A stretch of 64,000 bases of DNA from Thermoguttaceae bacterium (GTDB taxonomy: Bacteria; Planctomycetota; Planctomycetia; Pirellulales; Thermoguttaceae), in the NCBI GenBank assembly GCA_017407125.1, contig JAFQXE010000034.1:43724-107723 (forward strand). The letters are read 5' to 3'. The position numbers were made by a program, and so were the translations under genes. The notes beneath the pieces are model-generated. The model saw only the letters and a program-made list of their open reading frames with translations. It had not been told where the DNA came from and ran no database searches. Positions 56,524-64,000 of this stretch are shown one piece after another (positions within the stretch are counted from its first letter, which is position 1; the number at the start of each line of letters is the position of its first letter).

Positions 56524-59500
56524 ATGAATAAAGTATTCCTCGACCAGAACAAACCGGCAATTGATTCTGTTATTGAATATCTCTTCAATCAGGAAAAGTA
56601 TCTTAATAAAGAAACCGGATCATGGAATTTGTCGAACGTTCTTCTGGTCGTGCCGTCTGCGCGAGTTCGGCGGGAGCTGCTGTATCAGCTGCTTCTGTTT
56701 TCTCAGGAAAGGAGCGTTCTTTTGGAAATCCCGAAAATTGTAACAATCGGCCGAGCTCCGGAATTTTTTTATCGACAGACGCGTCCGTTTGCAGACGACG
56801 TTACTCAAAACCTCGCTTGGTTTCGCGCGATTAAAATGTCGGATGAAAAAAAGCGAATTGAATATTTGCCCTCAATTCCTGACGACGACGATTTGGAAGG
56901 GCAATATCTGCTGGGGCAAATGTTTTCAAAGCTGCATCAAAGTCTGTCGGCGGAAATGCTGGATTTTGACGACGAATTCCGCAAGCTGCTTTTAAAACAT
57001 CGCCCTCGCCAGCAGTCGGCTGAGACGTCGAATTTTGATAACGAATTGAGCAAATGCGATCGCAACGTTGTCAACGAACTCGTAAAATTCCAGAATAATC
57101 ATAAAGATCATAATTTAAAAAAGGAAATCGACCGTTGGAAGTATTTCTCTAAAATCAAAGAAAAATACCTGTCGATTTTAGACGAAAACAATCTCTGGGA
57201 CGTTCAGGTTGCCAGACGTTACGCGTTGGCTTTCAAACAGCCTGGCGATTTTGAAACAAATCTTGACGTCGTCCTGGCGGGAATTGTCGATTTAAACCGG
57301 GTTCAAAAAGCAATCCTCAATGAAGTTCGCGATCATGTAACAGCATTAATCTTCGCTCCAGAATCCGATTCAGACGGTTTTGACGACTACGGCGCGCTTG
57401 ACGTCAATCATTGGAGCGAGGATCTGCTCTGTCCTCTGTCCGATAAAAAGATCGTTCTGGTTGAAAAGCCGGAAGAACAGGTCCTTTGCGCTTTTGAGTA
57501 CATTCGTCAGCTTAGCAGTCAATACACTCCGGAGGAAGTTACAATCGGCGCCCCAGACGACAAAATGATTCCATACGTTCAGGCCGCCGCTGAAAAATTG
57601 GGGCTTCAAATTGACAACCTAATCGGCGTTCCAATTACTTCAACCGCGCCCTACGCGTTGCTTTTGGCTATTTCAGATTTTCTGGATTTCCACAGCTACG
57701 AGTCCTTCGCCAACCTGGTTCGACATCCTGCCGTCTTCGCCGCGGTATCGAAAAACGCGTCAGGAACAAAAATGGATATTCTTTCCGCTCTGGACAGTTT
57801 TCAGCAGGAGTATTTCCCATTGGACGTTTCGTCTGTCAAAAGAAAAAAGCTGAAACCGTCGCTTTCATGCACCAGTCAGCAAATCCAAATGGTTAGAGAC
57901 GCCTTGAGTTGGGTTATGGAATGGCTTTCCGACTTCCTCAAAAAAGAACTCGACAAAGATTTGGGACAAATTATCGCAACGCTCTTTAATCAGCTTCCTG
58001 AAGATAAAACCAGCTTTATACTCAGCGTTGAGGCATTGATCATCAACTCCTGCGGTAAACTGAAAAACATTTCAGAAGAGTTCACCGGAAAGCTGTCGCC
58101 CCAATCTGCGTTAAAAATGGTTCTGCTGCGATTGCAATCGTTCAATTTGATTAATGGGTCAGAAGACATTGACGTGCCGGATGACGAATTGGACAACCTC
58201 AATCCGCAGGATACTTCAAAATCCATGATTCACCTGGCAGGCTGGCTGGAACTGGTATGGGACAGAGCGCCTGTTCTGACGATTCTTTCGTTTAACGAAG
58301 GCGTCATTCCTCAAAACTCCAATTCCGATCTATTCCTGCCAAACGAACTACGAAAAGAGTTGGGAATTCTGGATAATAGCAGACGTCTTGCCCGCGACGC
58401 CTACTCGCTCAAAGCAATGGCGTCGTCAAAAAAACATCTCTTGGTTATTTGCGGCAAAGTCGATACCGAAGGCAAAGCCGCCCTGCCCAGCCGTCTGTTG
58501 TTTCATAAAGACAAATTCACACAGCAAGCTTACAATTTCTTTAAAAAGAGAGAGCCTAACAATAAAGATTCGTTACCCAAATTCACGCTGTCCCAGGAAG
58601 TTGGCGAAAAGACGCTCCCAAGCGATTCGTCTCGCAATAACGTATTGAAATGGGCAAATGACAATCTTAGAGGAAACAAATTTAAAGGCGTTGTTACAGA
58701 AGTTTCCGCGACAAAATTTAAGTCGTACCTCGAATGTCCGTTCAGATTTTATCTGAAATACGTTGCTAACGTCGAGCCGACGGACTATGCTGTAAACGAA
58801 TTGCAAGCATTGTCTTTTGGCTCTATAATTCATCAGGTTTTACAGACCTGGGCGCAAGAAGAATTGGATAGCGGAAATTATAACTGGCATCCTGATTCAG
58901 AAGAACTCTCCCAAAAGCTTAATGCCATTGTTGACCAACTTTTTGAACAGAGCTATCCAAACAGCGTTCAGCCCAGCATTGTCATCCAAAAAGAGATTAT
59001 TAAACAGCGTCTGGAAGCCTTTGCTGGATTCCAGCGCTCCTGGCCCGGGAATACAATTGCTATCGAAAAGCCGCTTAATGAAATTGTTCAATTTGAAGAC
59101 AAGGAAGAAATGACGCTCGTCGGCAGAATCGACCGCATCGACCTGCTCCCCAACGGCGATATTGCTCTGTTGGACTATAAAACGTCTGATTCCGGTAAAA
59201 ATCCAAATGAAGACCATCTCGATAAAAACAAATGGATTAATCTTCAACTGCCGGTTTATCGTCATCTCTTACTCGCCAACCAGGAACTGTTTCCTGAATT
59301 TAGCATGGACGCGGAAATCAAAGTTGGATATATCAATATTTCTAAAGAGAAAGTCGCCAAGTTTGAGAATCCTGAGTGGACAGACGACGTTTTCAAGACT
59401 GCAGAGGATAAAATTAGCGAAGTCATGGAGAATATCCATAACGGCGTCTTCTGGCCGCCGTCCGAAGACGTTAAGTACGACGCTTATCCTGAATACGTCA

Positions 59501-59553
59501 GTTGGTTATTGCAGGATGATGAATCCTCGCTGACTGAACAATCCGATGAATAA
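56524..59553 (+). CDS. AddB/RexB-like PD-(D/E)XK exonuclease family protein
   Basis: A 1009-residue protein resembling the B subunit of AddAB/RexAB recombination nucleases. The N-terminal part (LLVVPSARVRRELLYQLLL) is a degenerate helicase-like fold without a Walker A lysine. AGWLELVWDRAPVLTILSFNEGVIP (about 575-600) matches the family's inactive motor. The C-terminal PD-(D/E)XK domain (about 720-985) has SYLECPFRFYLKYV, FGSIIHQVL, VGRIDRIDLLPNGDIALLDYKTSD (catalytic Asp and Lys) and NLQLPVYR. The three C-terminal cysteines that complete the Fe-S staple of AddB are missing. It would process DNA ends for recombination. A partner helicase gene is not in the window. Confidence 0.82.
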   Translation: MNKVFLDQNKPAIDSVIEYLFNQEKYLNKETGSWNLSNVLLVVPSARVRRELLYQLLLFSQERSVLLEIPKIVTIGRAPEFFYRQTRPFADDVTQNLAWFRAIKMSDEKKRIEYLPSIPDDDDLEGQYLLGQMFSKLHQSLSAEMLDFDDEFRKLLLKHRPRQQSAETSNFDNELSKCDRNVVNELVKFQNNHKDHNLKKEIDRWKYFSKIKEKYLSILDENNLWDVQVARRYALAFKQPGDFETNLDVVLAGIVDLNRVQKAILNEVRDHVTALIFAPESDSDGFDDYGALDVNHWSEDLLCPLSDKKIVLVEKPEEQVLCAFEYIRQLSSQYTPEEVTIGAPDDKMIPYVQAAAEKLGLQIDNLIGVPITSTAPYALLLAISDFLDFHSYESFANLVRHPAVFAAVSKNASGTKMDILSALDSFQQEYFPLDVSSVKRKKLKPSLSCTSQQIQMVRDALSWVMEWLSDFLKKELDKDLGQIIATLFNQLPEDKTSFILSVEALIINSCGKLKNISEEFTGKLSPQSALKMVLLRLQSFNLINGSEDIDVPDDELDNLNPQDTSKSMIHLAGWLELVWDRAPVLTILSFNEGVIPQNSNSDLFLPNELRKELGILDNSRRLARDAYSLKAMASSKKHLLVICGKVDTEGKAALPSRLLFHKDKFTQQAYNFFKKREPNNKDSLPKFTLSQEVGEKTLPSDSSRNNVLKWANDNLRGNKFKGVVTEVSATKFKSYLECPFRFYLKYVANVEPTDYAVNELQALSFGSIIHQVLQTWAQEELDSGNYNWHPDSEELSQKLNAIVDQLFEQSYPNSVQPSIVIQKEIIKQRLEAFAGFQRSWPGNTIAIEKPLNEIVQFEDKEEMTLVGRIDRIDLLPNGDIALLDYKTSDSGKNPNEDHLDKNKWINLQLPVYRHLLLANQELFPEFSMDAEIKVGYINISKEKVAKFENPEWTDDVFKTAEDKISEVMENIHNGVFWPPSEDVKYDAYPEYVSWLLQDDESSLTEQSDE

Positions 59554-59587
59554 AAATAAGGATTGAATCTTTTACAAGTTATTACAA

Positions 59588-59615
59588 AAACAGCGGGAGT
59601 TTCCTCCCGCTGTTT
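59588..59615. terminator. Bidirectional terminator between AddB-like and PEP-CTERM genes
   Basis: A perfect 12-bp stem, AAACAGCGGGAG (59588-59599) with CTCCCGCTGTTT (59604-59615), around a TTTC loop. A/T runs flank it, so it can serve the two convergent genes. Confidence 0.85.
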
Positions 59616-59634
59616 AATGATGCTTTACGCTTGA

Positions 59635-62600
59635 TTACTTTCTTTTTCGCCAGTACAGCAGACCTGCCGCGCCGAGGACCAGCAGAGCCCAGGTCGACGG
59701 TTCCGGAACGGCGTTGGGATCAACAGACGCCAAAACCATGTTGTCTGCGACGGACAGATTCCAGAGATAATCGCTTCCTGGCGACAGTAACGAATTCCAG
59801 AACGAATCGTCTGCGTATGTTCCAGAGAAATTGCTTGACTGCGTCAAAATCACAAGCTCAGCGCCCGGTTGGAACGCAGTGGAAACAATGTCGATAATCG
59901 CATTCTCAGAAACGGTTAACGTCCCTGCGTTGAGAACGTCGATTCCCGTTGCGTCCTGTTCGATAAGCAGCGTCGAGCCGTCGTCAAAAGTAACCCCGCC
60001 TGTAACGTTGAGCGTTCCAACTGAGTTGCCCGGCGAAAGCAGCGCGCCATCGTAAACAATCAAGTTACCCGCATAGTCGCCGTTGAACATCAAATCGCCA
60101 GCTTCCACATCAAATTCAGACGCGGTAATCGGGTTGGCTTCCGTTCCGTTGAGGAACAGAACGCCTTCGCCGGTCTTGAGAAGTTTTCCAACTCCGGAAA
60201 CGGTGTTGTTAAAGCGTTTTTCATCCGCAACGGAGAATTCCAGCGTAGCGCCGGCGTCGATTGCAACGGCGGCGGTTCCAAGCGCGCCGTCGCCGGTCAG
60301 ACGCATAACGCCTTCGCGAATTCCAACGTTTCCGTTGAACGTGTTGGCGGCGGTGAATTCAAGCGTTCCTTTTCCTTCTTTATAGAAAGTACGGTTGCTT
60401 TCTCTGTTCGGATTGGTTACCAAGCCGGAAATAATCAGGTCGGACAGAGTGTCAACTTCGTCAGCGGATTCGCTGGTAACGTCGTCGACAATAATTCTTG
60501 TCGTATCGCCAAATGAGAACGTCGCGTCTGGCTTGCTCGGGTCGGATGTGAACTTAACCGGCTGAGCGGCGGAAGCGCCTTCAATACGAGAAACGGAAAC
60601 CGTTGTTGAAAGTTTATACGCTTTCCATTCAGCGTTTCCGTCAGACGCGTAAAGTTCTGCGCCATCGGTAAACACAGTATTGTTCAAGTTGTTGTAAACC
60701 TTTCCGGAGTTGCTGATCTTTCCGCCGTTGACAATAAACTGAATCGGAGTGCTGTGGCTGGAATCGGAAACAACGTCCTGAGCGGCAAGAACAAGTTCGC
60801 CGTCCTTGTTGACCGTAACGGTCTTGGCTTGATACTTGCCAAAAACGGTTGTGCTTGTTCCCGCCCACTTGGTCTTGGCAATCAGCTTGCCTTCGTCAAC
60901 GACGATGTTGCCGGTATAGGTATTTGTATTGTTGGTAAGTTCCATTGTTCCTTCGCCTGTTTTGGTAAAGGAGCACGCTTTTCCGTAGTTTACACAGTCT
61001 TTCAGAATCGCGGATACTGTCAGCGTTGAATCTTTAGCAACGTCAAACGTGGTTCCTGTAGCAACGCCACTGCGATAACCCAGCATGGAAATGCCCTTTC
61101 CATTTTCTGTCGACCGAATTGTCGCGTTTCCACTTGTAACGTAGATGTTGCCATTGAAAATTGTATACCAGCCATTAGCGGAGGTGGCGCTATTCATGTG
61201 CCCGCCGCGATCTTCAAAAATGGCTCCGTTTTTCAGTTCGATGTCGCCGTAGGTTGTCAACTGATTGCTTGAAGTCGCAATCGTACCGCCGTCAGCAACG
61301 ATAGTAAATTCCGGATGGGCGTCCGCGCCGCCAAAGACGTCAATGCCGCGACTGGAAGATTCCGTCGTCAGAGTCGCGCCGGCATGAACCGTGATCTTTC
61401 GACCTGCAACAGAAGGGTCGCCCAGGACAGTAGCCGTTCTGGCTGTGCCGGCAACGCCGGCGTTGTAAGCCATAACGACCGTTCCCTCGGTAATGTCCAT
61501 GTCGCCGGTAAACTTGTTGGGAACGCTTAACGTGAGAACGCCCGTTCCACTTTTAACAACGTCGCCAGAGCCGGAAATTGAGGTTGTGAATTCGCGGTCT
61601 TCATTATTGTTAATCTCAAACGTTCCTGCATTGGCAAGCGACGTTCCGGTTCCAAGAGTTCCAGAGTCCTTCAAAACCAGTTTTCCTTCTTCAATTGCCG
61701 TTCCGCCCTGATATTCGTTTTCACGTTCGATAACCAGAGTACCCGCTCCGGTTTTGAGCAGTCCTTTCGTTCCAGTAACAAGCCCTTGCTGGGTGAGCGT
61801 ATAACCTTCGCCAACCTTGACCGTACCATCCATATCGTTCATAAACAGCCAGCCGGTGTTGACCGCCTCGGTTGCCGAGGCAAACGTCGTATTGTCAAAC
61901 TGAATTCCCAAATAGGAACCGTAGGTATTGCCGGTAACAACGTCGTCTGTCATTGTCGCGGAATCGAGCTTGTAATAATCAGAGACAATTTTTCCATACA
62001 GATACAAGCCGGACGTTGAACTTTTCAGCTTCCAGCCGTAATCGGAACTGACGCCGCTAAGAGAATATGTCAGATCGCCGACGTACGTCGCGCCTGAGCT
62101 GGCAATGAGCGCATAGCCGTTGCCCGCATTGTTGAACCAGGTTTCTTCAGCGCCGTCGGCAAAATTGACGTTGAACGTACCGCCGGAAATGTCCAGCGCG
62201 CCAGAGCCAATATTAATATTGTCAAACTGAGCGCTGCCAGCGTTGACAAAGTCGAAGTTGATCTGACCGCCGGAAATGGCGAACGCGCCGTTGGTGGTTA
62301 AATGCTGAGCTGCCGTAGCGTTTTCGCCAAGAGTCAGAACGCCGTCTAAGATTGTGACCGCGCCGGTTCCGAGAGCGGAATCGTTGGCAGCAATAATTTC
62401 GCCCGCCTTAAGCGTCGTTCCGCCGGTGTACGTGTTCGCAGCAGTAAGCAACATCGTTCCGTCGCCGGTTTTTGTGAATTTTCCAACTCGGCTTCCGTTG
62501 TTGGGCGTACTTGCCAAAACTGCGGTAACGATAAGGTCAGCATCGGCAGACTTGGTAATATCCGCAACGTTGAACGTGTTGTCGAATGGGCAGATTGTCG

Positions 62601-63876
62601 CGTTAGTTCGCGCGTCTCCGGTTGCTGTACTGGCAACTTCAAAGACGACGGGATTTTCAGCAGCGGAACCGTCGCCGGAGAAATCAACGGTTGTGGTTCC
62701 TGTAAGCATGAACGCTTTCCAGTCGGCGTTTCCGTTTGCCGCGACAATCTTCGCGCCGTTTCTGAACGTTGCATCGCGCATATTATTGAAGACAGCCGCA
62801 TCGTTTGTAACAATTGCGTTATCAATTATGTATGAATTATTATGAACTTGATCAGCGTTTCCCCAAACGTCTTGAACGTGGAACGTCATCGTCCCTCCAT
62901 AGACGCGGACTGTACCGGCGTAGCTTAAGTTGCCGGCAGAATCAAGCAACATATCTCCGGAACCGGTTTTAATCAGGTCGCCGGACCCGGTAATTGCTCC
63001 ATAGAAAGCCATGTTTTTGTCGGTCTTAAGTTCCAACGCGGTTCCGTCGGCAATCGAAACGTTTCTGAACGTCATCTGGTTGGTCGAATTGACCGTAACC
63101 TTGCCGGATCCCGTTACATTGACAATCGCGCTGCTGAAGTCAACGCGGTTTGTATCGATAACAGCGTCTCCGGAGGCGTTGAGTTCCAGCGCGCCGCCGC
63201 CCAAAATCAGCGTATGATTTACCGCGTTAAGCTGAGCCGGCGTTGCCGTCAGCGTTGAGATGGTCGTCGTACCGCCGACGTAGATTCCCAACGGGGTCTG
63301 ACCCGCGTCAGAAAGATTGCCGGACGTCGTGCGAAGCCACGTCGTTTTAGCCGATTCGCTTGACGCAATGTTGTCGATGACGTAGCCGTGTCCGGAAGCC
63401 AGCTGACCTTGATAATACGCTCTTTCGCCAGCTTGAAGCTCGCGATTGAAGACCATCGTACCGGTGTCGCCTGTAACAACGCCTGCGCCTGTAACCGTGT
63501 CCGGCATGACAGCGCCGCTGACGCGGTCAACCCGGTCGCCCGACTTCCAGTAGTTGGTCAAACCGCTGTAGGTATGTGACGCAATGTTGATAATTTCCGT
63601 CTGTTCCAGAGCTTCGTTATAAACAGACGCGTTGTCAATAGAACCGTAAAGCGTTTCCGTGTTATTGTTAATAGTATTTCCAACGAAAAAAGCTCGATTC
63701 TCTTCGCTTCTATCGCCATTCGCATTCCTTGTGCCAATTAGCTGTCCATTGAGGTAAAGGGTTTGCGTCCTGCCAGCGCCAGTTGCGACGACGTGATTTT
63801 CAACGCCTGAAATCACCTCTGCATAACCTTTTACAGAGAGATCGTCACCCCACCAATAATTATGGCTCTCTAACAA
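59635..63876 (-). CDS. PEP-CTERM protein with LamG and autotransporter-type beta-strand repeats, 5'-truncated
   Basis: A 1413-residue reading frame. Residues about 1-105 are the rear part of a LamG/concanavalin domain (NHVVATGAGRTQTLYLNGQLIG, LYGSIDNASVYNEALEQTEI). From about 290 to 1300 there are at least seven autotransporter-associated beta-strand repeats such as FTKTGDGTMLLTAANTYTGGT, LLKTGAGTLVIERENEYQGGT and FTKTGEGTMELTNNTNTYTGN. The C-terminus is a PEP-CTERM sorting tail: VPEPSTWALLVLGAAGLLYW plus RKRK. The mature protein should be surface-exposed and sorted by an exosortase. There is no signal peptide and no credible start: the frame opens at a TTG next to the stop of a transposase, so the 5' part was probably cut off by an insertion. 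Confidence 0.85.
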   Translation of the reverse strand: MLESHNYWWGDDLSVKGYAEVISGVENHVVATGAGRTQTLYLNGQLIGTRNANGDRSEENRAFFVGNTINNNTETLYGSIDNASVYNEALEQTEIINIASHTYSGLTNYWKSGDRVDRVSGAVMPDTVTGAGVVTGDTGTMVFNRELQAGERAYYQGQLASGHGYVIDNIASSESAKTTWLRTTSGNLSDAGQTPLGIYVGGTTTISTLTATPAQLNAVNHTLILGGGALELNASGDAVIDTNRVDFSSAIVNVTGSGKVTVNSTNQMTFRNVSIADGTALELKTDKNMAFYGAITGSGDLIKTGSGDMLLDSAGNLSYAGTVRVYGGTMTFHVQDVWGNADQVHNNSYIIDNAIVTNDAAVFNNMRDATFRNGAKIVAANGNADWKAFMLTGTTTVDFSGDGSAAENPVVFEVASTATGDARTNATICPFDNTFNVADITKSADADLIVTAVLASTPNNGSRVGKFTKTGDGTMLLTAANTYTGGTTLKAGEIIAANDSALGTGAVTILDGVLTLGENATAAQHLTTNGAFAISGGQINFDFVNAGSAQFDNINIGSGALDISGGTFNVNFADGAEETWFNNAGNGYALIASSGATYVGDLTYSLSGVSSDYGWKLKSSTSGLYLYGKIVSDYYKLDSATMTDDVVTGNTYGSYLGIQFDNTTFASATEAVNTGWLFMNDMDGTVKVGEGYTLTQQGLVTGTKGLLKTGAGTLVIERENEYQGGTAIEEGKLVLKDSGTLGTGTSLANAGTFEINNNEDREFTTSISGSGDVVKSGTGVLTLSVPNKFTGDMDITEGTVVMAYNAGVAGTARTATVLGDPSVAGRKITVHAGATLTTESSSRGIDVFGGADAHPEFTIVADGGTIATSSNQLTTYGDIELKNGAIFEDRGGHMNSATSANGWYTIFNGNIYVTSGNATIRSTENGKGISMLGYRSGVATGTTFDVAKDSTLTVSAILKDCVNYGKACSFTKTGEGTMELTNNTNTYTGNIVVDEGKLIAKTKWAGTSTTVFGKYQAKTVTVNKDGELVLAAQDVVSDSSHSTPIQFIVNGGKISNSGKVYNNLNNTVFTDGAELYASDGNAEWKAYKLSTTVSVSRIEGASAAQPVKFTSDPSKPDATFSFGDTTRIIVDDVTSESADEVDTLSDLIISGLVTNPNRESNRTFYKEGKGTLEFTAANTFNGNVGIREGVMRLTGDGALGTAAVAIDAGATLEFSVADEKRFNNTVSGVGKLLKTGEGVLFLNGTEANPITASEFDVEAGDLMFNGDYAGNLIVYDGALLSPGNSVGTLNVTGGVTFDDGSTLLIEQDATGIDVLNAGTLTVSENAIIDIVSTAFQPGAELVILTQSSNFSGTYADDSFWNSLLSPGSDYLWNLSVADNMVLASVDPNAVPEPSTWALLVLGAAGLLYWRKRK

Positions 63877-63879
63877 AAT

Positions 63880-64000
63880 CTATGGGTAAGTTTTGGTTCA
63901 GGCAATTTCCCAAGGGTATGGAATAAAGCGGTTTGCAGCGTTTCATCGCTGCCAAACCCATAGCTTTTTCTTACGGTCAATTTAACCTTGTTATTAAAGC
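63880..64000 (-). mobile_element. Insertion-sequence transposase, C-terminal end (runs off window)
   Basis: On the minus strand an open frame enters from the window edge and stops at TAG (63880-63882). Its last 39 residues include VKLTVRKSYGFGSDETLQTA and LFHTLGKLPEPKLTHRFC, a pattern I know from the C-termini of planctomycete IS transposases (an ISL3-like group by memory; the family is not certain). Only the C-terminal end is inside the window. It abuts the PEP-CTERM gene in the same direction, four bases from that gene's first codon, so one end of the element must lie within about 63800-63880. Confidence 0.7.

Overview
The window looks like a chromosomal segment of an anaerobic, probably gut- or biomass-associated planctomycete (Planctomycetota, Pirellulales/Thermoguttaceae-like). 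The pointers are a PEP-CTERM protein with autotransporter-type beta-strand repeats, an HzsA-related protein with two c-type haem motifs, a Tat-exported metallophosphoesterase with a LamG-like tail, LpxI (Gram-negative lipid A pathway), HydG of the [FeFe]-hydrogenase system, a GH10 xylanase next to an acetyl xylan esterase, and few Shine-Dalgarno sites. The assignment is inferred from gene content; no rRNA or tRNA gene was seen.

Layout. 0.4-8.6 kb is housekeeping: a DUF4405 membrane protein with a flavodoxin, a stand-alone FtsK-gamma-like winged helix, a Fur-family regulator, infA, a YkgJ-type Cys-cluster protein, hisS, a NhaD/CitMHS-like carrier and RNase D. 8.7-28.4 kb is the most remarkable part, a secondary-lipid synthase locus. 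Two paralogous HHxxxDG acyltransferases face left. A rightward five-gene operon, with a strong promoter next to a palindrome and a clean terminator, encodes a 3077-residue megasynthase (KS-CLF-AT-C45-KR-DH-DH), a FabL-type enoyl reductase, a thioester reductase with a probable SCP2-like tail, a second KS-CLF protein, and a carrier protein of four almost identical ACPs. The parts list resembles polyunsaturated-fatty-acid (Pfa-type) synthases, but the PfaD reductase is replaced by a FabL-like SDR, the ACPs are on a separate protein, and an autoproteolytic C45 (penicillin-acyltransferase-like) domain sits inside the megasynthase. Its Gly1422-Cys1423 processing site could cut the enzyme in two and/or release the chain by acyl transfer.

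28.4-52 kb holds spaced single genes: hydG with a TM1266-family partner, uppS, an amino-acid ABC system whose binding domains appear circularly permuted, an ankyrin-repeat protein, larB, a damaged-looking apbE, two FGE-fold paralogs lacking the catalytic cysteines, a DJ-1/PfpI protein, a membrane protein, acetyl xylan esterase, xylanase and a metallophosphoesterase. The gaps here are packed with degenerate heptamer tandem repeats and short palindromes, some of which have entered coding sequence. 52-64 kb carries the HzsA-related protein, an FMN-reductase/lpxI/AddB-like nuclease operon with a near-consensus promoter, and a large PEP-CTERM beta-strand-repeat gene. The 5' end of that gene stops against the C-terminal end of a transposase, so an insertion sequence appears to have truncated it.

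Working picture: ACP-bound acyl chains are built iteratively by the two KS-CLF pairs, AT, KR, tandem DH domains and the FabL-like ER, then released by the thioester reductase (aldehyde/alcohol), the C45 domain (acyl transfer or hydrolysis) or the HHxxxDG acyltransferases (ester/amide). The product is unknown. No phosphopantetheinyl transferase, exosortase, hydE/hydF or larC/larE was recognised in the window.
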